This document shows positions 26,298 to 35,264 of a stretch of DNA of 64,000 nt, piece by piece. The translations under genes were made by a program, and so were the position numbers. Every line of letters begins with the position of its first letter. Within the stretch, counting starts at the first letter, position 1. A model generated the notes under the pieces. It made no database searches and was not told the DNA's origin. It saw nothing but the letters and a program-made list of their open reading frames with translations. Source of the stretch: Flavipsychrobacter sp. (GTDB lineage: Bacteria > Bacteroidota > Bacteroidia > Chitinophagales > Chitinophagaceae); NCBI GenBank assembly GCA_031292525.1, contig JARLGY010000050.1, positions 210,719 through 274,718 on the forward strand. Reading direction: 5' to 3'.

Positions 26298-27056
26298 ATG
26301 TCAGAAAATGTAATTAAAACTTCGGAAAAGCTCATTTTTAAATATCTTCCAATTAACGTCTACACACTCCAAACTATAGTTAATAACGAACTACATTTTA
26401 CATCTCCACAAGATTTCAATGATCCACGTGACAGCAAATTCAAATTAAAAGTAAGCGCGGAAATAGATGGAGTAATAAATTTTTATAACAGTTTAAACCT
26501 CTCTTCAGAAGAAAAAGCAAAAAAAATATCGCGCTATTATTTAGACAACAAAGAGTTTTTTAATGATATAGAAACTGAATTCAATACTAGATTAAAAAAA
26601 GAAACAGGTGTTACATGCTTTTCTGAAAGGAATGATAATGCCCTTATGTGGTCACATTATGCCGACAAGCATACAGGCATCTGCCTTATGTTTGAATGGG
26701 AAAAACATGCTTCTTTTTTCATGGGTTATAAAGTACAATATAAGAACACTATCCCTGAAGTTTATTACAGTGGTAACGGCCTGTTTGAAACAGGCAATAT
26801 TATTCTTACTAAATTGGCACATTGGTCATACGAGCAAGAAGTAAGATCGGTTATAAAGTTAGACAACGGCACTAATCATTTAGCTGCATTTGACCCGAAA
26901 GCTTTAAAGGGTATTATTTATGGAGAACGTGCTTCCAAGGTTGATAAAAAAACAATTCGCAAAATAATAAATATGCATCCTGGATACGAAAACGTTGAAT
27001 TTTTCACTCAATCCGTTAATGAATCAAATGGTATTATAATTAAAAAGATTACCTGA
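26298..27056 (+). CDS. DUF2971 family protein
   Basis: 252 aa. It shows the features of this family: the N-terminal LIFKYLPINVYTLQTIVNNELHFTSPQDFNDP, then GVTCFSERNDNALMWSHYADKHTGICLMFEW in the middle (C-F-S and MWSHYA-H-GIC are family hallmarks), and KLAHWSYEQEVRSVI further on. No biochemical function is established; members occur often next to mobile or defence genes. No signal peptide. It is followed 63 bases later by an unrelated reductase gene on the same strand. Confidence 0.8.
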   Translation: MSENVIKTSEKLIFKYLPINVYTLQTIVNNELHFTSPQDFNDPRDSKFKLKVSAEIDGVINFYNSLNLSSEEKAKKISRYYLDNKEFFNDIETEFNTRLKKETGVTCFSERNDNALMWSHYADKHTGICLMFEWEKHASFFMGYKVQYKNTIPEVYYSGNGLFETGNIILTKLAHWSYEQEVRSVIKLDNGTNHLAAFDPKALKGIIYGERASKVDKKTIRKIINMHPGYENVEFFTQSVNESNGIIIKKIT

Positions 27057-27119
27057 ATATTCGAAAAAGTCATTTTATAGAATGTGAAACATATAACAAA
27101 TTTGCAATGAGACGGCAAG

Positions 27120-27686
27120 ATGACAACCAATACATTTAAGATAACGATACATATGGTGTCAAGTCTGGATAGCATTATTGCCAAAAAAGACAATGGTACA
27201 GATTGGTTTGATACAGAAGACCATTATGAGAAAGGCGTTGTACTTACCGAAGAGGATACAGAGGCATTCCTTAAAACAATAGATTGCTATGTGATGGGCG
27301 CGCGGACATATGAACATGCCTTGGAACTTTCGAAACTTTACGGGTGGGCCTATGGTGATATACCGACCATTGTATTAACTCATAGAGACCTGCCTGTTGA
27401 AAGGTCGAGTGTTGAAACTTATTCGGGCGACCTGAACAAATTGGTAGAAGAACGGCTAAAACCTAACTATAAGAATGTATGGCTTGTGGGTGGGGCTATA
27501 CTGGCTAAAGAATTCATTCGTTTACAACTGGCGGATGAAATAAGGTTGTCGGTTATGCCTATTATTTTAGGAGAGGGCGTGCTGTTTTTCGAGGGTATAG
27601 AACAGGAACAGGCATTGCACCTGAAAGACGTTACAGCGTACCCGAACGGTATGGTGGAATTGCATTACGAGATAAAAAAGCAATAA
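27120..27686 (+). CDS. Dihydrofolate reductase family protein (RibD C-terminal-like)
   Basis: 188-aa NADPH-reductase fold protein. ITIHMVSSLDSIIAKKDN at the N-terminus, the CYVMGARTYEH segment and VWLVGGAILAKEFI for NADPH binding are typical of the stand-alone YwjB/YyaP-like branch, not of true folate DHFR or RibD. Substrate unknown. Members often accompany AraC or other regulators and are picked up in drug-resistance loci, but nothing here shows that role. Confidence 0.85.
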   Translation: MTTNTFKITIHMVSSLDSIIAKKDNGTDWFDTEDHYEKGVVLTEEDTEAFLKTIDCYVMGARTYEHALELSKLYGWAYGDIPTIVLTHRDLPVERSSVETYSGDLNKLVEERLKPNYKNVWLVGGAILAKEFIRLQLADEIRLSVMPIILGEGVLFFEGIEQEQALHLKDVTAYPNGMVELHYEIKKQ

Positions 27687-27758
27687 CGTGTATTGAGCGA
27701 ACCGCTTGTTGAAGCGAGGATATTTGAACGGCTGAGCTCTATGCTACTTTCTCACTTT

Positions 27759-27814
27759 GGCTACGGAAACCCTCAATTAGGCTACAACTACCGAACTATA
27801 TGGGTTGACCTTTG
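27759..27814 (+). promoter_or_regulatory. Putative AraC operator and promoter of the SDR gene at 27833
   Basis: GGCTAC at 27759-27764 and at 27780-27785, each preceded by TT(T/A), are exactly 21 bases apart. The -7-like GACCTTTG is at 27807-27814, 27 bases from the inner half-site start, so the inner half-site overlaps the -33 region. Confidence 0.6.
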
Positions 27815-27832
27815 TGTTTCAATAATTGAAAA

Positions 27833-28687
27833 ATGAAAACAATGGAACATCAGAATGATAATTCGAGTGGAAGTAAAGTTTGGTTCATTACGGGAACTTC
27901 GCGTGGTTTTGGCCGTGTATGGGCTGATGCAGCGCTTAAGCGCGGCGACAAGGTAGCTGCTACGGCACGCAAGCTGGAAAGCATTGCAGACCTGAAAGAA
28001 AAGTACTGCGCAAACGTACTGACCCTGGAACTAGACGTGACCAAACCTGAACAGGTGAAGGCTGCTGTGGAGCAAGCACATGCACACTTTGGCAGGCTGG
28101 ATATTGTGTTCAATAACGCGGGCTATTCACTTGTGGGCACAATAGAGGAAGCCAGCGCTGACGATGTGCGGGCACTGTACGAGACGAATATTTTGGGGCC
28201 GCTTGCAGTTATTAAAGCTGCTTTGCCACTGCTGCGGAAACAGGGCGGAGGCCACATACTCGGCACATCGAGTGGACTTGGCCATGTGACGATGCCGGTA
28301 ATAGGTTATTACTGTTCCTCTAAATGGGCATTTGAGGCGATACATGAAAGCCTGGCCGCTGAGGTAAAACAGTTTGGCATTAAGGTGACAATAATAGAAC
28401 CTGGAGCCTATGCTACCGAGTTTGGCAGCCAGGAGTCTTTGAAGTTTGCTGCGGGGATGGACATATATACAGATCTGAAAACACAACTGTTTGACGGCTT
28501 AAAAAACATGGAAAGAGGCGACCCTAATGCGACACCTGACGCCATCTTTAAAGTTGTGGACGCCGAAAACCCGCCGCTGCGCTTTAATTTAGGCAGACAT
28601 AATTTGCCCTGGGTAAGGGCGGCATATGCAGAACGTTTGGCAACGTGGGAAGCCTGGGAAGAGATTTCTAATTCGGCCCAAGGCTAA
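27833..28687 (+). CDS. SDR-family NAD(P)-dependent oxidoreductase
   Basis: Classical short-chain dehydrogenase. TGTSRGFG (20-27) is the dinucleotide-binding TGxxxGxG; FNNAGYS is the NNAG motif; SSGLGH carries the catalytic serine and YCSSK the Tyr and Lys. Length 284 aa; the ATG at 27833 or that at 27842 (MEHQ) could start it. It probably acts on a small ketone or alcohol; substrate unknown. It is followed, after a hairpin, by an AraC regulator gene on the same strand, the first of the SDR-AraC modules. Confidence 0.88.
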   Translation: MKTMEHQNDNSSGSKVWFITGTSRGFGRVWADAALKRGDKVAATARKLESIADLKEKYCANVLTLELDVTKPEQVKAAVEQAHAHFGRLDIVFNNAGYSLVGTIEEASADDVRALYETNILGPLAVIKAALPLLRKQGGGHILGTSSGLGHVTMPVIGYYCSSKWAFEAIHESLAAEVKQFGIKVTIIEPGAYATEFGSQESLKFAAGMDIYTDLKTQLFDGLKNMERGDPNATPDAIFKVVDAENPPLRFNLGRHNLPWVRAAYAERLATWEAWEEISNSAQG

Positions 28688-28716
28688 TAAAAAAATCTAG
28701 TTATAAATAGAAGCGA

Positions 28717-28745
28717 CAACCGATAATATTTTTCATTATCGGTTG
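28717..28745 (+). terminator. Hairpin between SDR and AraC genes
   Basis: CAACCGATAAT (28717-28727) and ATTATCGGTTG (28735-28745) make a perfect 11-bp stem with a 7-base loop. No T-run follows, so termination would be partial. It could lower AraC expression relative to the SDR gene. Confidence 0.45.
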
Positions 28746-28766
28746 CCATTGCATTAAATTGTAAAA

Positions 28767-29690
28767 ATGAAAAAGGAAGAAAACATCCCGCATAAATTTG
28801 ATTCTTTATCAGATGCGCATAAAGCGATGGGGTTGCCAAAGCCCGTGCACCCTTTGATCAGCCTCATCAATAGTACAAACACGTCGGTTGAATTTAACAG
28901 ACCGCCACAATCGCATGTGCTTAACTTTTACAAAATATCGTACAAACCAAAGCTTGGTGGGAAATTTAGATACGGGCAGGATTATTATGATTTTGATGAA
29001 GGCGGGTTATTGTTCGCAGCCCCTAACCAGGTTATTGGTGGCCACGATGAAAGCGAAGTAAGAGAATGCTCTTTATATACTTTGCTGGTTCACCCAGATT
29101 TTTTGTTGAATTACCCTTTGGCAAAAAAGATCAAACAATACGGCTTCTTTTCTTATTCGGCCAATGAAGCATTACACCTTTCGGAACATGAAAAGGCGAC
29201 GATCATTTCCATTTTTAAATTCATGGAAGAGGAGCTGAACAGCAGGATAGATGACTTTAGCCAAGACGTTATGATCTCGCAGATAGAGCTATTACTGAAT
29301 TATGCGAACCGCTTTTACAAACGCCAATTCATTACACGTAAAGCGGTAAGTAATGACCTGTTACAAAAGCTGGAAGAAATATTGGATGATTATTTCAACA
29401 ACGAAAAATCTCTAAGCCAAGGAATACCAACTGTTCAATACCTCTCCGAACACTTGAACATTACAGCAAGTTATTTAAGTGATATGCTGCGCTCATTGAC
29501 CGGACAAAATGCACAGCAGCACATACACCATAAACTTATTGAAAAAGCGAAAGAAAAACTATCTACTACTAACTTAACTGTAAGTGAAGTTGCGTACGAA
29601 TTGGGCTTTGAACATCCGCAATCGTTTAGTAAATTATTTAAGACAAAAACCAATCTTTCGCCGTTGGAGTTCAGGAAGTCTTTTAATTAA
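28767..29690 (+). CDS. AraC-family transcriptional regulator
   Basis: 307 aa. The N-terminal sensing part has HKAMGLPKPVHPLISLI (about 19-35), YDFDEGGLLFAAPNQV and LLVHPDFLLNYPLAKKIKQY, a pattern shared with the AraC proteins at 35265, 38122 and 40273. The C-terminal DNA-binding domain (about 215-307) has two HTH motifs: YLSEHLNITASYLSDMLRSL and LTVSEVAYELGFEHPQSFSKL, ending LSPLEFRKSFN. Likely controls the SDR gene upstream and perhaps itself. The effector is unknown. Confidence 0.9.
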   Translation: MKKEENIPHKFDSLSDAHKAMGLPKPVHPLISLINSTNTSVEFNRPPQSHVLNFYKISYKPKLGGKFRYGQDYYDFDEGGLLFAAPNQVIGGHDESEVRECSLYTLLVHPDFLLNYPLAKKIKQYGFFSYSANEALHLSEHEKATIISIFKFMEEELNSRIDDFSQDVMISQIELLLNYANRFYKRQFITRKAVSNDLLQKLEEILDDYFNNEKSLSQGIPTVQYLSEHLNITASYLSDMLRSLTGQNAQQHIHHKLIEKAKEKLSTTNLTVSEVAYELGFEHPQSFSKLFKTKTNLSPLEFRKSFN

Positions 29691-29747
29691 CAGACGATAT
29701 ACATTAGTTATACAAATAAAGAAGAACTTTATTTTTAGTTCCAGCTA

Positions 29748-30647
29748 ATGCACATGCATAACAACAATCAACAAATTCCGGTTTACCGATTAGAACCCGA
29801 CGAAACCGGCAATAAACATTTTAGAGTATATAACTTTGGAGGTAATTATGATGGTAATTTACCTAACCAGTCGGACCTTCTTGTATCGCACAGAAAGGAC
29901 CATTACCTGCTCGTATTTATACGGCGCGCAGGACGCAGGCAATGGATAGACATGACACCTTACATACTTAAAGAAAACACTATTTATTTTACTGGCCCTA
30001 ATCAAATAATAATAAAGGAGGAATTTAAACAGTTGTGGAGTACAGGTATTGCTTTTACAAAGGAGTTCCTATCATTCCAGGAAAACGATTCGCTGAACAA
30101 GTTACCACTGATTCAAAATCCTCATAGCGGCTATGAATTATTGCTAACGGATGCAGATATAGACTTGGTGGAGGACATGCTAACCAAGATCAACGTTGAA
30201 TATCAAAACCCAAGTGAATGGCAGCAGCGCATGTTGACCGCGTACCTGACGGTTTTGCTTACTTACCTGAGCCGACTGTACACAGAACAGTTTAAGGATA
30301 ACAACACTTCTGTGAATAAGCTTCTTTTGAAGAATTTTCAAATGAAGATCAATGAACGTTTTCGCGAACTGCGTGAGGTGGGTGATTATGCTTCTTTGCT
30401 GCACATTTCAGCCGGGCATTTAAGTGAAGTGGTGAAAACACAAAGCGGGAAGCCGGCCATTAAGCACATTCATGAGCGAATAGCGCTGGAAGCACGGCGC
30501 CTGCTCTTTCATACCAATAATTCTTTAAAAGAAATTGCCTTTGACCTTGGTTTTGCAGATGCCTCTTATTTTAATCGCTTCTTTAAACGTGAAACAGGTG
30601 TAACACCAGCCGAATACAGAACTAACACCCGCAAAATGTACCATTAA
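29748..30647 (+). CDS. AraC-family transcriptional regulator, divergent type
   Basis: 299 aa. The C-terminal AraC domain is clear (LLHISAGHLSEVVKTQSGKP, then SLKEIAFDLGFADASYFNRF and TGVTPAEYR), but the N-terminal part (VYRLEPDETGNKHFRVYNFG) has a cupin-like sensing pattern different from the four related AraC proteins in the region. It precedes the SDR gene at 30699 by 51 bases on the same strand, so here the regulator comes first. Probably regulates that gene. Confidence 0.88.
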   Translation: MHMHNNNQQIPVYRLEPDETGNKHFRVYNFGGNYDGNLPNQSDLLVSHRKDHYLLVFIRRAGRRQWIDMTPYILKENTIYFTGPNQIIIKEEFKQLWSTGIAFTKEFLSFQENDSLNKLPLIQNPHSGYELLLTDADIDLVEDMLTKINVEYQNPSEWQQRMLTAYLTVLLTYLSRLYTEQFKDNNTSVNKLLLKNFQMKINERFRELREVGDYASLLHISAGHLSEVVKTQSGKPAIKHIHERIALEARRLLFHTNNSLKEIAFDLGFADASYFNRFFKRETGVTPAEYRTNTRKMYH

Positions 30648-30686
30648 AACCGCTGGATGTGTCGCAACCAAGAACCAAGCACGCTA

Positions 30687-30694
30687 TAGCTTTG
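30687..30694 (+). promoter_or_regulatory. -7 promoter element of the SDR gene at 30699
   Basis: TAGCTTTG matches TAnnTTTG and ends four bases before the ATG. ATGT at 30636 and 30657 are 21 bases apart upstream, a weak hint of an AraC site. Confidence 0.45.
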
Positions 30695-30698
30695 CATT

Positions 30699-31436
30699 AT
30701 GAAAACAGTACTGATAACAGGAGCAAACAAAAGCATTGGCTTTGAAACAGCCAGGCAATTATTACAGCAGGGATATTTTGTATACCTGGGATGCCGAGAT
30801 ATAAAAAAGGGCGAGCAAGCGGTGAGCCAGTTACAACAAGAAGGCTTAACCCAGGTAGCGCCTATAGAGATAGATGTAGATGACAGAGAATCAATAAAGG
30901 CTGCCCGCGAAGTGCTTGGACGGAAAACTAAAGTGCTGGATGTGCTGATCAACAATGCAGGCATTAGTGGTGGTCTGCCCCAGCCGCCATTAGAAACCGA
31001 TGTAAGTATATTTAAGCAGGTTTTTGAAACGAACTTTTTTGGCGTAATAGAAGTGACGCAGGCGTTTATAGATCTGCTAAGGCAATCGCCGGAACCAAGA
31101 ATAGTTAACGTTACCTCAGGTCTGGGTTCGCTCACCTTGCATAATGACCCTACATGGAAGCATTACAAGGTAAAACCAGCCAGTTATGTGGCATCTAAAG
31201 CTGCGCTCAACGCTTATACCATTGTATTAGCTTATAACTTGCGCGATACCCCATTTAAAGTAAATGCGGTTGACCCTGGCTATACTGCTACAGATTTCAA
31301 TAATCACTCTGGGCCTGGAACTGTGCCTGATGCCGCTGCGAGGGTTGTAAAAGCAGCCACACTAGGTGCAGATGGCCCCACAGGGCAATTCTTTAGTGAT
31401 GATAATGTGCCTGAAACAGGCATTAGCCCATGGTAA
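30699..31436 (+). CDS. SDR-family oxidoreductase
   Basis: Classical SDR of 245 aa. TGANKSIGFE (7-16) binds the dinucleotide; LINNAGISGG is the NNAG motif; TSGLGS and YVASKAALNAY hold the catalytic serine and the Tyr/Lys pair. The ADGPTGQFFSDDNVP C-terminus is like carbonyl-reductase-type SDRs and resembles that of the SDR at 39071. Paired with the AraC gene just upstream. Own promoter element and a strong terminator. Confidence 0.9.
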   Translation: MKTVLITGANKSIGFETARQLLQQGYFVYLGCRDIKKGEQAVSQLQQEGLTQVAPIEIDVDDRESIKAAREVLGRKTKVLDVLINNAGISGGLPQPPLETDVSIFKQVFETNFFGVIEVTQAFIDLLRQSPEPRIVNVTSGLGSLTLHNDPTWKHYKVKPASYVASKAALNAYTIVLAYNLRDTPFKVNAVDPGYTATDFNNHSGPGTVPDAAARVVKAATLGADGPTGQFFSDDNVPETGISPW

Positions 31437-31455
31437 ACCACGGTGTAATCTTCAT

Positions 31456-31494
31456 AAAAAAGCTTTCAAAATCTGTTGTTTTGAAAGCTTTTTT
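31456..31494. terminator. Bidirectional terminator between convergent genes
   Basis: AAAAAAGCTTTCAAAA (31456-31471), loop TCTGTTG, TTTTGAAAGCTTTTTT (31479-31494): a perfect 16-bp stem with T-tracts on both strands. It serves the SDR gene (+) and the PKD protein gene (-). Confidence 0.92.
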
Positions 31495-31524
31495 ATTTTT
31501 TGAACTCTATGATAAAGCCTTATT

Positions 31525-34035
31525 CTATCTTACAAGCGTAACATTGCCCTTCCACATCATACTTTGTCCCTCATCACATACAGCCTCAAGCACATAAACG
31601 TAAGTATCGGTCAAAGGTTTTGCTCCTTTGTAACCACCATCCCAGCCACTACTTTCATCGTTCAGATTTATGTTATCCCCCTCAAATATCAACTCACCCC
31701 ATCTATTGTATATGCGGAATGAGGTAATTGTTTTTATGCCAACGCCCCTTGCATAAAAAACATCGTTCTGTCCATCGCCATTAGGTGTAAATGTATTAGG
31801 TATGAATACCTGGCTCTTATCGCATAAAACATCTACCAGTACGTTTGCACTATCTACACAACCATACTGGTTGGTACCTGTTACCGTAAATAATGTAGTC
31901 TGTTGCATAGTAGCAATGGGATCGGTGCAGTCATCGCAACTGAGTACATCTGCATGGTTCCATAAAAATGATACGATATCAGATCCATATGCCTGCAGGT
32001 TTACTTTTGCACCTGCTAATACAGTGCCCCCACCCAATGCCGTTACTTTAGGCGATGGGTGTACGGTAACATTTACATAGCCAGTATCGGCTATACAGCT
32101 TCCCGTTTGTGCTATAACCATGTATATAGTGCTCTCAGAAGGACTGGCTAAAGGATTTGAGCTATAACTATCGGACAGCCCTGTTGGTGGATACCAGCTA
32201 TATTTTTGTGCTCCGGAGTCGGAAAGAACAATAGACCGGCCGATACATAGCTGCCCTCCAGGGCCAGGATAGCTCTTAGTCTTATAAGTAAAAGCGATCT
32301 TAACCGTGTCTGTATTCTTACACCCATACGCGTCGGCGCCCGTTACTACATAATTTGTAGGTGTTGCTGGCAAAACATAGGTTGAACCGCATGAAGCACA
32401 ATGAACAGTGGCTGCCGGGGACCATGTGTAAGCACTACCCCCTTGTGCGGTAACACGAGCAGAATCGCCTGGGCAGATAGTGCTATCTCCAATAGCTGTT
32501 ATGGATGGTAATGAGCGCACAGTGACTATATTAGTGGCAGAATCCTTACACCCTGAAGCATCTGTAACTATAAGCGTTACCGGGAAGCTACCAGCTGCCT
32601 GATAGTTGTGCACAGGATTGTGAACAAAGGCAATAGTACCATCACCAAGATTCCAGCGCCAGTTGTTAACCGGCGAGAATTGCCCTGAAGAAGTATCTGC
32701 AAAATGGACACTATCATACAAACATGCCGGGGTTGTTCCAGAAAAGCCTGCATTAGGTTTGCCGATATGGATGTATGCTGTTTTGACCAGTGTATCGCGA
32801 CAACCAGCAGTATCAATGTCGGTAAGTGTAACAGTATATATACCAGGCGCCGCGTAAGTATGTGTTGGAGAGGTTATGTTAGAGCCCATACCGTCGCCAA
32901 AGTTCCAGACGGTATTTGTAGCTCCTCCAGAGCTTGTATTTGTAAACATCGCTACCTCACCGGTACATAGGTTGGGATCGGCGACCGTAAAGTTAGTAGT
33001 GAGCACTGTCGCATTAAAAGTATCAACAGAATACACACAACTTGATTGCGCACCTGATTGCTCAACAATTACGGAATTGGATGCGGCTATAACGCTAACA
33101 GCGGCACCACCACCAGTTATAACTGCGGGGCCACTTACAACCGACCAGGTATAGGGACTTCCGCCAGAAGCATTGAGCGTAGTACCTGTACCTGTTGAAC
33201 ACACAAATATATTGTCTGTAGTATGCGAGATATTAAATGGACACGATGCAAAGTCGTTAGCATAAGCATAGTTGGGTACGCTGCCAACTGCGGATAAGTT
33301 TATGTTACCCCCTACTGTTGAGATGACGCCCCCATACAGCGTATTTCGAGCCACATCAAAATATACGTGATTATTAATAACGGCAAGACCTCCTCCACCC
33401 GTTCCCGTGTAGCCAGAAACGGTCCATGAGTTTATTAATGATCCCGAGGAATTATATTCATATAAATGTCCGGGGCTTACCTTAGTTTCAAGTGCATAAA
33501 AGTTGCCGTTACAATCCGCTGATAAATCGTATGGGTCACTAATATTCCAATTAACAATGGTGGTGATCAAAACTGCATTCCCGGTACCGTCATATCTGTA
33601 GACTTGCCCGTTGCTGCCTACCAGGCTATAAACATAGTTACCTCCAGCAGCAATATTTATAGCTTGGTTACTCAATGCAAAAGTGGATGGCAGGTGACCT
33701 GTATTCACCCATGCAGTTCCGTTATAATAAAAATATGTGCTGTCGGGGCCAACAGTATAAAAAGTTGGTGATGGCCCGGCAGCATTCAGATTCTTTCCAA
33801 TGGCCAAACCACCATCAAAACCGAATGGCCAGGTTAGCGCAGGTATGGTATTGGCCATAGGATTAGTTGGCGAAACAGGTAGTGTTGGATCTATACTGTA
33901 TATAGTATCGCCCGCAACATAATAGAGCAGGTTGGCACTAGCTCCGCTACAGGTTGGTAATTGAGCAAAGCAATGCCCGCTCATTAACAATAAGCTGAAA
34001 TAAAAGAATAATGTTTTACTGCGGAGGAAAGCCAT
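31525..34035 (-). CDS. Secreted PKD-domain protein with type-B T9SS (gliding-motility-type) C-terminal domain
   Basis: From the ATG at 34035 the protein has 836 aa and a signal peptide (MAFLRSKTLFFYFSLLLMSG, then HCFAQ). An upstream ATG at 34050 only adds five residues. The N-terminal third looks like a repeat/propeller with Gly-Thr-rich strands. Two PKD domains follow (WNFGDGMGSNITSPTHTY and WRWNLGDGTIAFVHNPVHNY). The C-terminus has FIPNTFTPNGDGQNDVFY and YNRWGELIFEG, the CHU_C type-B sorting domain. Expected on the cell surface or released by T9SS; possibly adhesive. Stands alone and convergent with the SDR gene. Confidence 0.88.
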   Translation of the reverse strand: MAFLRSKTLFFYFSLLLMSGHCFAQLPTCSGASANLLYYVAGDTIYSIDPTLPVSPTNPMANTIPALTWPFGFDGGLAIGKNLNAAGPSPTFYTVGPDSTYFYYNGTAWVNTGHLPSTFALSNQAINIAAGGNYVYSLVGSNGQVYRYDGTGNAVLITTIVNWNISDPYDLSADCNGNFYALETKVSPGHLYEYNSSGSLINSWTVSGYTGTGGGGLAVINNHVYFDVARNTLYGGVISTVGGNINLSAVGSVPNYAYANDFASCPFNISHTTDNIFVCSTGTGTTLNASGGSPYTWSVVSGPAVITGGGAAVSVIAASNSVIVEQSGAQSSCVYSVDTFNATVLTTNFTVADPNLCTGEVAMFTNTSSGGATNTVWNFGDGMGSNITSPTHTYAAPGIYTVTLTDIDTAGCRDTLVKTAYIHIGKPNAGFSGTTPACLYDSVHFADTSSGQFSPVNNWRWNLGDGTIAFVHNPVHNYQAAGSFPVTLIVTDASGCKDSATNIVTVRSLPSITAIGDSTICPGDSARVTAQGGSAYTWSPAATVHCASCGSTYVLPATPTNYVVTGADAYGCKNTDTVKIAFTYKTKSYPGPGGQLCIGRSIVLSDSGAQKYSWYPPTGLSDSYSSNPLASPSESTIYMVIAQTGSCIADTGYVNVTVHPSPKVTALGGGTVLAGAKVNLQAYGSDIVSFLWNHADVLSCDDCTDPIATMQQTTLFTVTGTNQYGCVDSANVLVDVLCDKSQVFIPNTFTPNGDGQNDVFYARGVGIKTITSFRIYNRWGELIFEGDNINLNDESSGWDGGYKGAKPLTDTYVYVLEAVCDEGQSMMWKGNVTLVR

Positions 34036-34311
34036 ATAGATATACCGCATACAGTAAAGACGCTAAGAACGATAAGAAGGTTAGACATACACACAATTAT
34101 AATAACATAAGCAACTTATTATCAAGATCTTAGTAGCCAATACCACTAAATACAAACAGATGACGCAACTACCCCGACTGTTCCTGTTTTATAAAACAAG
34201 AGTTTACCTGTGTACAGTTATTCCTTCGACCGCCCTTCTGCTTTTTAATGCTTGCCCCGTGAATTACAAGCAAGCTAGTGAGCGACAGCTTGGGGATTTC
34301 GCCATCATTTC
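34036..34311. other. Divergent intergenic region without recognised gene
   Basis: Separates the divergent genes at 34035 and 34388. A 63-codon frame (34160-34351) has no family resemblance and overlaps the operator described next, so I do not call it a gene. Confidence 0.5.
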
Positions 34312-34367
34312 GACTACAGGAAAGTCAAATTCGGCTAAATTAAGTTGTTGACGTTGAAGCAATTTTG
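34312..34367 (+). promoter_or_regulatory. Putative AraC operator and promoter of the NmrA-like gene at 34388
   Basis: GACTAC at 34312-34317 and GGCTAA at 34333-34338, both after TTC, are 21 bases apart. CAATTTTG at 34360-34367 resembles the -7 element, again 27 bases from the inner half-site start. Confidence 0.55.
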
Positions 34368-34387
34368 CAGGAATAAAAAACAGCAAG

Positions 34388-35254
34388 ATGAATATTATTG
34401 TTACGGGCTCTTTAGGAAACATCAGCAAACCACTGGCACAGCTGCTGATAAAAAACGGGCACTCGGTTACTATTATCAGTAGCAATATTGAAAGACAGAA
34501 AGACATAGAGGTTTTAAATGCCAAAGCGGCAATTGGCAAGCTGGAAGACTCTAATTTTCTGACTCAAACTTTTACGGGAGCGGATGCTGTATATTGTATG
34601 ATACCTTTTGATTTTAAAGAACAAAACCCAAAAAATCATTTCAATAAAATAGTTAACAGCTATGTTCAGGCCATTAAAGCCACGGAAATTAAACAGGTGG
34701 TATTTTTGAGTGGTTGGGCTGCTGACATAGCTGGATCGTATAATGCAGGACCAATTCTTGAACAACTAGCAGACATAGCTGTGGCAGAGTTGCGCCCGGG
34801 TTCCTTTTATACTAATTTTTACGGCTATATAGGAATGATAAAAGAACAAGGTGTAATAATGGCCAACTATGGTGGTGAAGATAGAATTGCATTTGTTTCG
34901 CCATCGGACATAGTTATTGCGGTTTTTGAAGAATTGACAACAAAGTTTCAAGGTCGAAAAATACGCTATGTTGCAAGTGATGAATTGACCTGTGATGAAG
35001 CTGCCCGTATACTAGGAGAAGCAATAGGCAAACCCGAATTAAAATGGATAACCATAACAGAGGAGCAGATGCTGAATGGCTTATTAAACTCGGGCGTTCC
35101 TGAACAACTAGCCAAAGATTTGGTGAATATGCAGGCCGCAACGCACAGTGGTACAGTTTATGAAAATTACCTTCGTAACAGACCGGTTTTAGGCAAAACG
35201 AAGCTGAAAGAATTTGCAAAAGAATTTGCCGCTGTATGTTATCAACAGAAGTAA
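34388..35254 (+). CDS. NmrA-like atypical SDR (NAD(P)H-binding protein)
   Basis: 288 aa with VTGSLGNISKPLAQLLI as the Rossmann start (GxxGxI form) and no YxxxK active site, as in the NmrA/HSCARG-like atypical SDR group. These bind NAD(P) and often reduce quinones or act as redox sensors. The C-terminus (YENYLRNRPVLGKTKLKEFAKEFA) is nearly the same as that of the gene at 41209, showing close paralogy. The stop is 10 bases before the AraC start at 35265. Confidence 0.85.
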   Translation: MNIIVTGSLGNISKPLAQLLIKNGHSVTIISSNIERQKDIEVLNAKAAIGKLEDSNFLTQTFTGADAVYCMIPFDFKEQNPKNHFNKIVNSYVQAIKATEIKQVVFLSGWAADIAGSYNAGPILEQLADIAVAELRPGSFYTNFYGYIGMIKEQGVIMANYGGEDRIAFVSPSDIVIAVFEELTTKFQGRKIRYVASDELTCDEAARILGEAIGKPELKWITITEEQMLNGLLNSGVPEQLAKDLVNMQAATHSGTVYENYLRNRPVLGKTKLKEFAKEFAAVCYQQK

Positions 35255-35264
35255 ATATGCATCC

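Noticed and set aside
34160..34351. 63-codon ORF upstream of the NmrA-like gene
   Set aside because: No recognisable family; it overlaps the probable AraC operator and the promoter.
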